NCBI GenBank assembly: GCA_021186555.1
Contig: JAJKFL010000005.1
Span: 51,803,635-51,867,634, forward strand
Reading direction: 5' to 3'
DNA from: Reticulitermes speratus
Lineage: Eukaryota; Arthropoda; Insecta; Blattodea; Rhinotermitidae
DNA: 64,000 bases
Shown: in pieces, positions 1 through 10,389 of the stretch
How the letters are laid out: each line of letters begins with the position of its first letter
Position numbering within the stretch: the stretch's first letter is position 1
Position numbers and translations under genes: made by a program
Notes under the pieces: generated by a model
What the model saw: only the letters and a program-made list of their open reading frames with translations
The model's database searches: none
What the model was told of the DNA's origin: nothing

Positions 1-1989
1 TTTCATTTTAACATTCTGCGAAAACTAGACTTTGTAGAATATTGGAATAGGCCACGAATAGAATCGCACCAGAGACTTCAGCTAGGCACGTCTTTCTGAA
101 TTTCGTGGCACCAGGTTTCTTTAAAATATTTTGAGAAAATTTTCTTTTTGTACCACGGGACGAAGTGGATTGGTTGATAAAGATAATAACTGTGCATGCC
201 CAGACCAAAATCTCATCAAATAGAAAGCACTGTTACTTGTAGCTTAATTACATCTCTATCCAATTTTCCAAAAATATTTTCAGCTTTAATGCTGAAATGA
301 GTTTTTTTTTTCTGTTTCGCATGAGACTGCCAAATAGCTACTTGCCACTGTTTTATTTTCACAAATAATTTTCTTAAATCCCCTAATTCTCTTTTAACGA
401 CTCGGATTTGTTTGCTTGCAGATGCGTCCTTCAAGACGGAGGGATATGCTGTGACGGGAGGTGGTGAGTAAGAAATCACTGAAATTTTTGTAGTTAACAG
501 TGTACCAGCCTTTATACAGTCGGTACGGGATTGCATAAGACTGCAATCTTTGAATTAAATGGAAGAGAATTTTGAATATCACCCACGAAGGGAAGATATC
601 TAAAATATTTGATAACATTACAAAAGTAATGAATAAAAATTTTTAACAGGATGGGTTTCGGAGAAGGTACTTGAGGTAATTTGGAAATGACTAAAAATAT
701 CCAAATATTTGTATTTATTTATTACATTATTATATTTATATAATATATTATTATATTTTTATATAAATATAACTTATTTATTTATATTTATAAATACATA
801 TATGAATATAAATACAGGTATCCAGAATACGTACAAATCATTGCCGATTGGCTAAATGCCTGAAGAACCAGCTGAGTTATCCACTGGATTGTCCGCCATA
901 CACTTGTGGAAGGAACACGGGGTGTGATTCAAGCTCCAGTTTACGGCTATTTAGAGTTACTAAAGGAAAAATGAAGTATCTAAATGAGAAATGACGATGA
1001 TGATATTGATGATCATGATTAAGGTGATGATTCCCGCCACTGGTGCTTATCTTTAGCCAAATTAAATCTCCCACTGTATTGCTTTAAGACATGATTGTCG
1101 ACCCACATACTACTAACCTTTCTATTTTGTATATCGTCTAATATCTTCAAGTATACCGGCCGAAACTTTGCCACATTTGCAAATCAAAAATAACGAAAGA
1201 TTTGTAGAACAAAAGTCAAAACAATACACACGCTGCCCTATTTGTATGCATACTGAAAATGTGTACATGAAGGTAGTGAATGCTGACTGTTTTTTTTTTT
1301 TGTAACTCCATCGCTTGCTTAAAGCACAGTGCTTTGTGCGCGTGCTGCCCGCAATCCGTCATCTGCAGCGTGCCGTGTAGATGTAAGCTAAACGTGACCA
1401 AGACGAGTGACGTCATTTGTGTTTAGCTTACATTCCAGCAGCACGAACTGCTGCGTAATTTACTTCCCGTGCGTTCAAACGGGTTAACACAAATTAAAGT
1501 TTCCACATAAGCTACTCTCATCAGATTTTCCTTGGAAACCCACAAATTGCTTTCCGTTCGTAATTACTTTACATTCTCTGAATTCATTCTGTTTTCTTTG
1601 TATATTTCCCACAAGTTGTTTTGAAGAATTTAGGTCACTTTGTACCAATCTGTTAGGTGAGTTTGTTAACTGATATTGTGAATATATTTTCATCGTATTT
1701 TAAAATTAAGTTTATGGGTCACGCAGAATAAATAAGGTGAAATGTGTGTGTGTTTGTGTCTTTGACTGCCAGTGATTATTACTTAATCATACTGCCTAAC
1801 ATTGCATTTTCTTTCTCGAATTAGAAAATTCTCTTATTTTTCTTTGCGAGAACTGCTGTAAGATTATATATATTTTTTCTTCTGTAATGTGTCATTGTTT
1901 TTAATATAATTTTCGTTTTCTACAAGAAAGGATTTAATAAAAATATTACGAAAAGCGGTGTATGACAAACTACCTTACCATCCAGCAGC
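1..1989. other. No recognisable gene or repeat
   Basis: AT-rich sequence with only short, unconvincing open frames. A 13-base inverted repeat (ATGTAAGCTAAAC at 1381-1393, complement at 1421-1433) frames a short GC-richer patch; its role is unknown. Poly-T runs lie near 301 and 1290. Nothing else is recognised. Confidence 0.6.
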
Positions 1990-2002
1990 AGCGTGTTTCT
2001 CT

Positions 2003-2040
2003 GACATTTCGGAGGAATTTTCAGCCTCCATCTTCAGGGT
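2003..2040 (-). ncRNA. Degenerate hammerhead-like motif
   Basis: On the minus strand CTGAAGA is followed by a stem with GGAGG/CCTCC arms and then GAAATGTC. The order matches the hammerhead-like motif found across the window, but GAAAC has become GAAAT and the stem III palindrome is lost. Probably an inactive relic of a larger element. Confidence 0.45.
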
Positions 2041-2126
2041 TGAAATATGTAGGGAGATTAGGTTACATAAAAAGGCGTTGTATCGAAACAGCTCACCTCC
2101 TAATCCTCTCCCTGAGTTTCAGAGAC

Positions 2127-2438
2127 TACCTGCTTATGTTGCGCAATTGGTTGAGGCACCGCTTCATAAGGCGGGAGGTTCCGGTTTCGATTCCTGGTAG
2201 GTTTCTTGGAAATTTTTAAGTGACCTCTTCCTTCTGTCCGCAGTAGCCCTAGGGTCCAATCAGCCTCTAGCAGATATTAGTACCAAAGAATTTCGTTGGG
2301 GGGTAAAATGCGGCCGGCGCGTAGAGCTGACAACTCTGCCGTCCTAGTTGTGCCGGATGTCAAAGTAACGATTCTATCCGCGCCTAAGTCTTCATGAGTT
2401 GTTACGGGAATGCTTAATCTTTGCCTTTACCTGCTTAT
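2127..2438 (+). mobile_element. tRNA-derived SINE with 11-bp target duplication
   Basis: The 5' part looks like a tRNA, with an internal promoter B-box-like GGTTTCGATTCC and an A-box-like TTGGTTGAGGCACC. The body ends in a CTTTGCCTTTACC tail. An 11-base direct repeat, TACCTGCTTAT, lies at 2127-2137 and 2428-2438, so the element proper is 2138-2427. Pol III transcription and LINE-dependent mobilisation are known for tRNA SINEs; here they are inferred. The tail resembles that of the SINE at 22.7 kb. Confidence 0.75.
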
Positions 2439-2660
2439 TTAACCACAAAAACTCACTTCAAAAACCACAACTCACTTCATTACTGTGGGTGCAGACAAGA
2501 AGATCTTCCGAAACGTCGTAACATAAGCCAGTATCACAAGGTGCAACAACTCCAAACAGTTTAAAAATTAATGCGAAAATATGAAGACGTGTTTTGCTCT
2601 GAGTGGGTTTTGCATAGGAACCGCCCAACTTTGATTTCAGGCTTACGCCGCGATGTTGAT

Positions 2661-2874
2661 GAAATCTGTGGTCTTCTGGGTAATTACACGGCGTCGTGTG
2701 GTAATTATTTACCGACGTTTCGGGACAACGTATCGGTCCCAACTTCACGGGTCAAGATTCCAAGATCCCTCTTGGAATCTTGACCCGTGAAGATGGGACC
2801 GATACGTTGTCCCGAAACGTGGGTAAATAATTACCACACGACGCCGTGTAATTACCCAGAAGACCACAGATTTC
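2661..2874. repeat. Near-perfect fold-back element (104-bp arms)
   Basis: Arms at 2661-2764 and 2771-2874 are reverse complements with only a few differences, separated by 6 bases. Each arm holds one hammerhead-like motif (minus about 2714-2750, plus about 2785-2823). Stem II is GGGAC/GTCCC and the core is GAAACGT. The first core base is G rather than C (GTGAAGA), which in known hammerheads would be inactivating. Relatives with the same arm sequence occur at 49.24-49.4 kb and 61.96-62.16 kb. Confidence 0.8.
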
Positions 2875-2879
2875 AACAG

Positions 2880-3430
2880 TCCAACTGACTGCGATGTTTT
2901 AAATACCATGATATTCAATTTACTCCAGACCAGAAGCAAATTCGAGGCATGCGATATTCTAAAGGTCTCGATGATTCAGCCAGCCGTTCAATTAAGGATG
3001 AACTGGGCTTGAGATAGTTTGGTCCTACCTCAACGCAGTTATTCAACACTCTACAGCACGGGGGAAAAAAAAGAGCCAGTTAAAAAGGAAATGAGACGTT
3101 GATAGGGGGATAATTAAGATTATAAAACATGCTAAAAGGGATTGCTTCAGCGATTAGACCGCCATCTGAAAAGGGGAAAAAAAACTGAGAGTACTAAAGA
3201 AGAAGAAATTATCCAGCCGACAGTAATGTAAATCTTTCCTTCTTAGAAAATTAAACGATTTTATTGTAGAAAGAAGAAGAGGGTAGTCTTTAGTTTTAAC
3301 TTTCTGTTCGTCTTTCAACATCAGGAAATTAGCTCGTTTTCTTAATATTACCGACGCTTAAGTTAACAACAAAAAATCATTAGTAGTGGAGTGGTGATAT
3401 TTCATCACATTCTTATAGCGAACACAATTC
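2880..3430. other. No recognisable feature
   Basis: A- and G-rich low-complexity stretches occur (near 3060-3080, 3170-3190 and 3270-3290). No coding potential or familiar repeat was seen. Confidence 0.5.
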
Positions 3431-3447
3431 ACGGATTTTTTTTTATA

Positions 3448-3480
3448 TTAGTCTCACCGTGTATATTTCACAATTCACAC
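3448..3480 (+). repeat. Fold-back element end motif (TCTCACCGTG variant)
   Basis: TATTAGTCTCACCGTG followed by TAT matches the segment at 45350-45370 except for one base in the ACCGTGCAT core. This motif marks one end of several fold-back elements in the window, so this is probably the end of an element later interrupted by the 49-bp minisatellite. Confidence 0.45.
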
Positions 3481-3638
3481 AGTGTAACACGGACTTGTGC
3501 AGAGCGATAACACATTTGCACAGTTTGACATCCATAAAGCGTTCCTGAACGTGGATTAGAAATATGTCACAGTAGTTACTTGGTTCCTTATATATTTAAT
3601 TCATTTTATTATTATTATTATTATATACTGCAATTGGG

Positions 3639-5256
3639 TTTTCACCCGGTGGCAGTAGTCCTTACACTAGTACACACAATACAAATGTTTTCACCCGGTG
3701 GCAGTAGTCCTTACACTAGTACACACAATACAAATGTTTTCACCCGGTGGCAGTAGTCCTTACACTAGTACACACAATACAAATGTTTCCACCCGGTGGC
3801 AGTAGTCCTTACACTAGTACACACAATACAAATGTTTTCACCCGGTGGCAGTAGTACTTACACTAGTACACACAATACAAATGTTTTCACCCGGTGGCAG
3901 TAGTCCTTACACTAGTACACACAATACAAATGTTTTCACCCGGTGGCAGTAGTCCTTACACTAGTACACACAATACAAATGTTTTCACCCGGTGGCAGTA
4001 GTCCTTACACTAGTACACACAATACAAATGTTTCCACCCGGTGGCAGTAGTCCTTACACTAGTACACACAATACAAATGTTTTCACCCGGTGGCAGTAGT
4101 CCTTACACTAGTACACACAATACAAATGTTTTCACCCGGTGGCAGTAGTCCTTACACTAGTACACACAATACAAATGTTTTCACCCGGTGGCAGTAGTCC
4201 TTACACTAGTACACACAATACAAATGTTTTCACCCGGTGGCAGTAGTCCTTACACTAGTACACACAATACAAATGTTTTCACCCGGTGGCAGTAGTCCTT
4301 ACACTAGTACACACAATACAAATGTTTTCAACCCGGTGGCAGTAGTCCTTACACTAGTACACACAATACAAATGTTTTCACCCGGTGGCAGTAGTCCTTA
4401 GACTAGTACACACAATACAAATGCTTTCACCCGGTGGCAGTAGTCCTTACACTAGTACACAAAATACAAATGTTTTCACCCGGTGGCAGTAGTCCTTACA
4501 CTAGTACACACAATACAAATGTTTCCACCCGGTGGCAGTAGTCCTTACACTAGTACACACAATACAAATGTTTTCACCCGGTGGCAGTAGTCCTTACACT
4601 AGTACACACAATACAAATGTTTTCACCCGGTGGCAGTAGTCCTTACACTAGTACACACAATACAAATGTTTTCACCCGGTGGCAGTAGTCCTTACACTAG
4701 TACACACAATACAAATGTTTTCACCCGGTGGCAGTAGTCCTTACACTAGTACACACAATACAAATGTTTCCACCCGGTGGCAGTAGTCCTTACACTAGTA
4801 CACACAATACAAATGTTTTCACCCGGTGGCAGTAGTCCTTACACTAGTACACACAATACAAATGTTTTCACCGGTGGCAGTAGTCCTTACACTAGTACAC
4901 ACAATACAAATGTTTTCACCCGGTGGCAGTAGTCCTTACACTAGTACACACAATACAAATGTTTTCACCCGGTGGCAGTAGTCCTTACACTAGTACACAC
5001 AATACAAATGTTTTCACCCGGTGGCAGTAGTCCTTACACTAGTACACACAATACAAATGTTTTCAACCCGGTGGCAGTAGTCCTTACACTAGTGCACACA
5101 ATACAAATGTTTTCACCCGGTGGCAGTAGTCCTTACACTAGTACACACAATACAATTTTTTTCACCCGGTGGCAGTAGTCCTTACACTAGTACACACAAT
5201 ACAAATGTTTTCACCCGGTGGCAGTAGTCCTTACACTAGTACACACAATACAAATG
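3639..5256. repeat. Minisatellite, 49-bp unit, about 33 copies
   Basis: A head-to-tail array whose unit begins TTTTCACCCGGTGGCAGTAG and ends ACACAATACAAATG. The length of 1618 bases equals 33 units. Divergence is very low: scattered single substitutions (TTTCC for TTTTC, one CTTAG, one CTAGTG) and a few 1-base indels near 4330, 4870 and 5065. Each unit carries ACTAGT. The short open frame inside (4972-5178) is a product of the repeat and not a gene. Confidence 0.97.
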
Positions 5257-5345
5257 GACACATAAATATACATACAAATAACAATACAAAACAAAATATA
5301 CACAATTGCAAAACAAAATACATACAGTAAATATAAGTACACACA

Positions 5346-5445
5346 ACACCTACGAAATGCACTTCACTTTATCACTTTTTTTATTTCACTACACACCTAG
5401 TGAAATAAAAATTTTCTAAAGTGAAGTGCATTTCGTCGGTGTTTT
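5346..5445. repeat. Short inverted repeat
   Basis: The arm beginning ACACCTACGAAATGCACTTC near 5346 is repeated in reverse complement up to about 5443, with a TTTATTTCAC / GTGAAATAAA pair at the centre. No ribozyme-like motif is visible. It may be a small MITE. Confidence 0.6.
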
Positions 5446-5548
5446 ATAAACAGAGACATTCACGGATGTTTAAAACTCGGCATCAGTCCATTCATTCAGT
5501 AATCTTTGCTTATTTGCACTGAAGGCACGAAACAGATTTAAATTTAGA

Positions 5549-5712
5549 TATATTTATTAAGCACCAACTAATGCACATAAACTTTATTCACAATAGTTTA
5601 TTCTTAAAATTTCCCGTTTATTCTTAAAATTCCCCATTAATATTGTGAATAAAGTTTATGTGCATTAGTTGGTGCTTAATGAATATATCTTAATTGAAAA
5701 AAATGCACGGTA
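5549..5712. repeat. Fold-back element with ATGCACGGT end
   Basis: Arms at about 5549-5597 and 5640-5687 are reverse complements (TAAGCACCAACTAATGCACA and its complement). The right side continues into AAATGCACGGTAAATATAAT at about 5700-5720. The arm and end sequences match the element at 45.5-45.85 kb, but the central hammerhead-like motif has been deleted here. Confidence 0.7.
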
Positions 5713-5895
5713 AATATAATGTTATATTCAGATTTAAATTTGTTTCTTATAATTACAATAAAACCCCTAGGTTATATAAGACTCATGGATTTTCATCGTG
5801 TCTAAAAACGACTGATTAATTTTTTGTACTACAGTTGTCAAAAATATGTATCCGTCAGACACAGCGCTTGTTATTATTAGAAACCTAACTGGAGC

Positions 5896-5930
5896 TACAT
5901 GTTTCGCCTCGTAGTAAGCCATCCTCAGGC
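5896..5930 (-). ncRNA. Hammerhead-like motif, weak stem II
   Basis: On the minus strand CTGAGGA is followed by a stem-loop and then GAAACATGTAGC, so both conserved core blocks and the ACATGT palindrome are present. Stem II pairs only about four bases (GCTT/AGGC). It is probably a decayed member. Confidence 0.5.
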
Positions 5931-6103
5931 TGTGCAGGGTTGTGTAAAAAAAATATAAAAACCTGTATGAAATATATAACTACAACTGGATCTTAATACA
6001 CACGAGTTCTTTATGTTGTATGTACCGTGCATTTTGTCGTGAGCTTTAAGTCAAAACCAACAAATGCAGAAGATTATTAACAAGTTTGAGCTGCATTTAC
6101 AAA

Positions 6104-6145
6104 CCCTACATATGTTTCGGCATATAAATTGCCATCCTCAGAGGG
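6104..6145 (-). ncRNA. Hammerhead-ribozyme-like motif
   Basis: Read on the minus strand: CTGAGGA, a GGCA/TGCC stem with AT-rich loop, GAAA, the palindrome ACATATGT, an A at the expected cleavage position, then GGGT, which can pair with ACCC before the core. All conserved blocks are present. One unpaired base sits between the core and stem II. Predicted to act, if at all, as a dimer through the palindrome. Confidence 0.6.
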
Positions 6146-6420
6146 TATTTATCAAAGAACTACAGGTACTTATTGCATTCAAATACACAATAGTTGGTTT
6201 TACAGTAGAAATATTTACGCCGTTCACAATGTTAAAATATGTATATGCATGAAATTATAAAATTAAAAATTAAGAACAGTAATACATTATGCCTCAAGTA
6301 ATGAATATAAATAAATATGCCAATTGAAATCGGAGTAAAAATATATACATATAATTTTTACGTGAATCGATATTGGTATTAAAACTTATAAGGATTTTAA
6401 AAACTTGATTGTTGGCCATG

Positions 6421-6986
6421 TACAGCGTGTTTCAGAAAAACCTCCGGGATTTCGGACGTCTGTAGCTCAGGAACCAAATCACACACGGGGGATGAGAGCA
6501 TGTCAGTGAAAAGAGTACATATCCAAGTTTTGAACTACCTTACAAATGTTCAATATGTCCCTCTTTGGTGACTCGACAGACAAAGATTCTCTTACGAGGT
6601 CTACAGTCCCAGGTGATGGTCCCGGCCTTCCTGTTCGTTTTGCGACACATAAACAGCCAATTTCCTCGAATGTTCTATACCAGTCTCTTACTGTTTTGTC
6701 CGTTGGTGGTTCTGTACGATACTTGGTTCGAAAACCACGTTGCACTGTTACAATTGACTGGGTTTTAGCAAATTGCAGGACACAAAAAGCTTTCTGTTCA
6801 CCTGAACAGGCCATGTTTGCACACCACTGCCTCCTAGCGGAGAAACGGGTAACTACGTCATCGCATTTGTCACGAAAAATGTTTACTTTTCCTCTATCCG
6901 TTGGCATGCTTTTATCTCTTATATGTGGGTTTGCTACTGCACGGCCAAGCCTCTAAATCCCGGATGGACTTATGAAACACGCTGTA
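6421..6986 (-). mobile_element. Non-autonomous mariner/Tc1-type element
   Basis: Terminal inverted repeats TACAGCGTGTTTCA (6421) and its complement ending at 6986 are bounded by TA, the usual target of this superfamily. The 566-bp length is far below a full mariner of about 1.3 kb, so the element is an internal-deletion derivative. It sits at the centre of the fold-back element and therefore inserted later. Confidence 0.75.
6503..6907 (-). pseudogene. N-terminal fragment of a mariner-like transposase
   Basis: A 134-codon frame on the minus strand. Residues about 32-110 look like the DNA-binding N-terminus found in many insect mariner-related proteins: QKAFCVLQFAKTQSI, then VQRGFRTKYRTEPPTDKTVRDW, then GRPGPSP resembling a GRPxxS linker before a second helix-turn-helix. 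The catalytic DDE/D domain is absent, and the frame ends a few dozen bases before the TIR. This is consistent with an internally deleted transposon. The match is to recalled family features; a domain search would confirm it. Confidence 0.65.
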
Positions 6987-7332
6987 TACAAGCGTGTGGG
7001 TTGATCTGTTGTTGAGCGCGTCCTGTAGCGTTGTGTATGTGTGTGCGATGTGGTGTAGTGTACACTATATCTCTCTTTAAAAACCATTATAAGTTTTAAT
7101 ACCAATATGGATTCCTGTAACAAATATTTGTATATATTTTTTACTCTAAGTTCATATGGCATATTTATTTATAATTACTACTTGAGGCATAATGTATTAT
7201 TGTTAACAATTTTTAATTTTATAATTTCATGCATCTATATATTTAACATTGTGAGCTACGTAAATACTTCTAGTGTAAAACCAACTATTGTTTATTTGTA
7301 TGAAATAAATACTTGTAGTTCTTTGACAAATA

Positions 7333-7374
7333 CCTCCTGAGGATGGCAATTTATTTGCCGCAACATATGTAGGG
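7333..7374 (+). ncRNA. Hammerhead-like motif with broken core
   Basis: CTGAGGA at 7337-7343, a GGCA/TGCC stem, then GCAAC where GAAAC is expected, ACATATGT and AGGG. It is the right-arm partner of the 6104 motif. The A-to-C change in the invariant GAAA block should abolish cleavage by hammerhead rules. Confidence 0.6.
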
Positions 7375-7559
7375 ATTATAAATTACATCTCATACTTGTT
7401 AATAATCTTATGCGTTTGTTGGTTTTGAAAAAAGTATGAGTTGTGTTAACTGTTACTTATTGGTGTCTTTGTATAAACAAAGCAATGGGATAAATCATAT
7501 CAAGTTAAAGTACAACTTTAATCGTACATTCGACCTGTTTTAATAATAAAATATTCTAA

Positions 7560-8260
7560 TTTTTGTGTGCAGAGCGAATTTATGGGTTTCGTGTGATTCT
7601 GAGAATGAGCAGCGATTATTTCGGAAGACAGTATTCAAGGAAGGCGGTCAATGTACGTATAACGTAATACAGGGTATACACAAAAGTATGGTGCGGTTTT
7701 AATAGTGAACACTATTAAAACCGCACCATTCTTTTGTGTATGCCCTGTATTGAGGCGCTTTCGCATAACTATTTTTGCTGTAGAAAAACAATAAGTATCA
7801 CATATTCTGAGTGTGTATCTGTAGATTTGTTATCCAACACGTAATGCGCGTGCGCCGTATTATATTGTCATCTGTGGCCTGTCCCGCTCTACCATATTTT
7901 TTCCACATTATCTCTTAAAATACACGATTTTCGGGGGAAAATATTATTGAACACAAAATGTGTCCTTTGACATTGTCTACAAGTTTTGCCTAAAATATTT
8001 CGCACTCTAAGAAGAATTCAGCGAGATATTATCATGAATGTACATAGGTCTTCACGTAAAGTACCGTTATTCTTGTCAGATTTTAATAAAACTTGGATTT
8101 TTCTCGAAAAATTTTGGAAACATCCTCAAATATCAAATTTCACAAAAATCCTTCAAGTGGGAGCAGATTTGTTCCATGCGGGCAGACGGACGGACAGACA
8201 GACATATGACATATGACATAGCCGCTTTTCGCAATTTTGCGAACGAGCCTAAGAAAGACA
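7560..8260 (+). repeat. Interspersed repeat, family X (copy 1)
   Basis: Shares long colinear stretches with 56320-56680 (plus) and 14040-14480 (minus). Shared pieces include ATATTGTCATCTGTGGCCTG, a segment around AACACAAAATGTGT, a segment with CAAATATCAAATTTCAC, and a run of GACGGACAGACAGACA followed by CGCTTTTCGCAATTTTG. The family identity is unknown to me. A hairpin MITE (7668-7749) has inserted into it. Confidence 0.65.
7668..7749. mobile_element. 82-bp perfect hairpin MITE (copy 1)
   Basis: TACAGGGTATACACAAAAG at 7668 is mirrored by its complement ending CCCTGTA at 7749, with a centre of about AATAGTGAACACTATT. Nearly every base pairs. TACAGGGT-type ends bounded by TA suggest mobilisation by a Tc1/mariner-like transposase. 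A second copy of identical length lies at 20396-20477. Confidence 0.85.
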
Positions 8261-8264
8261 GAAA

Positions 8265-9185
8265 AATGGAGATGGAAATGGAGGCAGAGACAGCAACTGA
8301 GTAACAGTTCTCTCTCTCGTCTTCTCTGTAAGATATGGGAGAAGTTCGTTGCAAAAAGTTTTGTGGAAGCAAAGTAATGTATGTTGTAGTCGCCGTCTGT
8401 GTAAGAGTTGGTCTTTCAGAAAGTGGAAGTTGCGTAGCTAACTTTCACCCCCCAGACACGCAGTTCGAGAGAATGTTACCGCAGTATCTGGCGAGGAACT
8501 GTGGATGGTAACGCACAGCAACATGTTCTTGGATGAATTAATTTTAGGGTTGATCTGCACCTCATTCCCTCTGTGTTCGACCACATATTTATATACAGTT
8601 TTTATTGTTATTTTACGTTATTCTCAATCATAAATTAGCCCGTGTTATGAGTCCACAGTGTCTTTCATCATGAACTTTTTTATTGATGAAGATTAATGAA
8701 ATCATTACAGTAATTGATGGTAGATTATTATTGTAATGTAAACATAGCTGAAACCCGGCATTTTTTTACTGCTGCTATCTGGTGGTGTTATCATAACTGA
8801 GATTTCCACTTAATTGCCATGAAAACGAAACTTTACACCAATACAGTCAAGTTCTATCGTAAGCACAGAAACTTGGGTGCGACTCACTCAATCACAAACC
8901 AAGGTAAATTTACTTCATTCTTCCTTTTTTGCTTTAACTTTTCTTCCATTATCCTTCTTATCTCTTTTTCTATTTTTTTTTCCTTTTGCTTCTGTCTCCT
9001 TTCTTCAGTTTTTTTTGTTGCTGTTTGGACAGATATTAATGCACCCACTAAAATAAGTCCGATGAAGTTTAAGTCAGTTCTTACGTATTCAAGTTGTCAC
9101 TTCTCACAATATCAAGGCCAATTCTAAGTTATTTTATCATATTTCTATGACATGCATGAATTAAAACAGTATACAGTGGATCGTA
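8265..9185. other. No recognisable feature
   Basis: Includes a T/C-rich stretch (about 8915-9020) that opens a spurious frame. The fragment CTGCTATCTGGTGG at about 8772 recurs at 34 kb. No gene seen. Confidence 0.5.
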
Positions 9186-9204
9186 TTTGTCTTCCTATTC
9201 TAAT

Positions 9205-9450
9205 GTTTCTGCTAGAGAACTGCTGGACGGATTTTCATGAAATTTGGTATCAATGTTCATCACAAAACATTGAAGGGTCATTATGCCCTTCATGACGATA
9301 AACTCAATTGAAACGTTCGTACTTTTATAAGAAGTTACGCAAAGTAAAATACGCGTGACTTTTGTGCACTCCAACATCTCTCCAATGTTGTTAATATTAT
9401 TGAAGAGCCACTTGACGCCCCACTTGACGCCCCAATTGACGCCCTGTTTA
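9205..9450. repeat. Repeat-like fragment and 12-bp tandem
   Basis: CTGGACGGATTTTCATGAAAT at about 9223 also occurs near 14091, so it is an interspersed fragment. At 9412-9442 TTGACGCCCCA is repeated three times with small changes. Confidence 0.5.
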
Positions 9451-9629
9451 TATATTGTCGTCTCCTGCGTCATGATGGTTTTTAGTCAAGTAGATGGTTA
9501 CCAAAATTTCGGAGGAGCATAGTGCCACCAATTTTACGATAGAAGTGACCTGCGTCTTGAAGGTACAGGAAATATTATCCACCGAAACGTAAATCAGAAG
9601 GTCTATATATATGTTTATACATGTACATG

Positions 9630-9655
9630 CATATATATATATATATATATATATA
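9630..9655. repeat. (TA)n microsatellite
   Basis: Uninterrupted alternating TA. It is flanked by AT-rich sequence without recognised genes. Confidence 0.9.
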
Positions 9656-9927
9656 CCACCGTCAAAATTTGAATTCATATATCGGACATTATTATACTCC
9701 TATTTGGATATTTGCTTGAAGTTTCTGAGAATGGAAACTTGTCAGTGGTGTAGGTTTCGAAATTACAGCCACCCGGAACACAAAGATTACATTCTTTTGG
9801 TTTATGACTCTGAGAAACATAAATAATCGCACTTTGTACACGATTTATATAATTACATTTTATGTATATCTTATGCAGACAAATGTACACTGTTTTATGT
9901 TATTTAACACAATTTTTATTAAATGCT

Positions 9928-9970
9928 GCCCAACATGTTTCTAGCCTATATAAGGCTCATCTTCAAGGGC
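9928..9970 (-). ncRNA. Hammerhead-like motif
   Basis: Minus strand: GCCC, TTGAAGA (first core base changed), an AGCC/GGCT stem with extra junction bases, GAAA, ACATGT, T, GGGC. Stem I pairs GCCC with GGGC. The core substitution predicts loss of activity. Confidence 0.5.
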
Positions 9971-10132
9971 TCTTTCGTTGAATTTTAATTGTAATTTTAT
10001 TTTAAATATTTTAACTTAGGGACGTTTTAATATTGTTTTCAGATATCAATAACCAAATACATCTAACGGCATTTTAAGAATTTTATATACTTTTCAATAC
10101 CAATAATATAGCTGTTGTAATTTTAACGAAAG

Positions 10133-10180
10133 AGCCCCCTGAAGATGACTCTTATATAGGCTAGAAACATGTTGGGCAGC
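10133..10180 (+). ncRNA. Hammerhead-like motif
   Basis: GCCCC then CTGAAGA, a weakened stem II (the complement of the left-arm stem has acquired changes), GAAA, ACATGT, T, GGGC. The core blocks are intact and stem I pairs, but stem II is poor. Confidence 0.55.
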
Positions 10181-10317
10181 ATTTAATAAAAATTGTGTTA
10201 AATAACATAAAACAGTGTACATTTGTCTGCATAAGATATATATAATTAAAAATGTACGGTACATGTAACGTAAAGTAATTACAATTTGTTTTAGTGAGGC
10301 TACAGTGTTCCAGGAAG

Positions 10318-10378
10318 GGACGCCAACACTTTGGTAATGCCAAAGTTTTGGAGTAACTTGCTGCAGTCATCTTCAGGT
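10318..10378 (-). ncRNA. Decayed relative of the hammerhead-like motif
   Basis: Minus strand: CCTGAAGATGACTGCAG, a variable segment, then CAAAACTTTGG in place of CGAAACxTGT. Only the first core block is intact. It may be a diverged subfamily, since CCTGAAGATGA plus AAACTTT also recurs at 14715. Confidence 0.35.
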
Positions 10379-10389
10379 TAAAAATTCTT

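Larger units (their letters stand above)
6021..7430. mobile_element. Large fold-back element interrupted by a mariner-like insertion
   Basis: TGTACCGTGCATTTTGTC at about 6021 is followed by arms of about 340 bp (6058-6400 and 7075-7430) that are clear reverse complements, for example the TTAAAATTTTATAATTTC stretches around 6255 and 7225. Each arm holds a hammerhead-like motif (6104-6145 minus; 7333-7374 plus). The spacer is a separate DNA transposon remnant. The same family occurs at 41.1-41.46 kb. Confidence 0.75.
9866..10239. repeat. Fold-back element with paired hammerhead-like motifs
   Basis: Arms at about 9866-9980 and 10125-10239 are reverse complements (ATGCTGCCCAACATGTTT on the left, its complement on the right). 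The spacer is about 145 bp of AT-rich DNA. The motifs are at 9928-9970 (minus) and 10133-10180 (plus). AAAATGTACGGT at about 10250 is a diverged form of the ATGCACGGT end motif just outside the right arm. Confidence 0.85.

Noticed and set aside
2485-2520. AAGATCTTCCGAAACGTCG as a ribozyme-like motif
   Set aside because: GAAACGTCG is present, but the first block and stem II cannot be formed; kept only as a possible half-motif.
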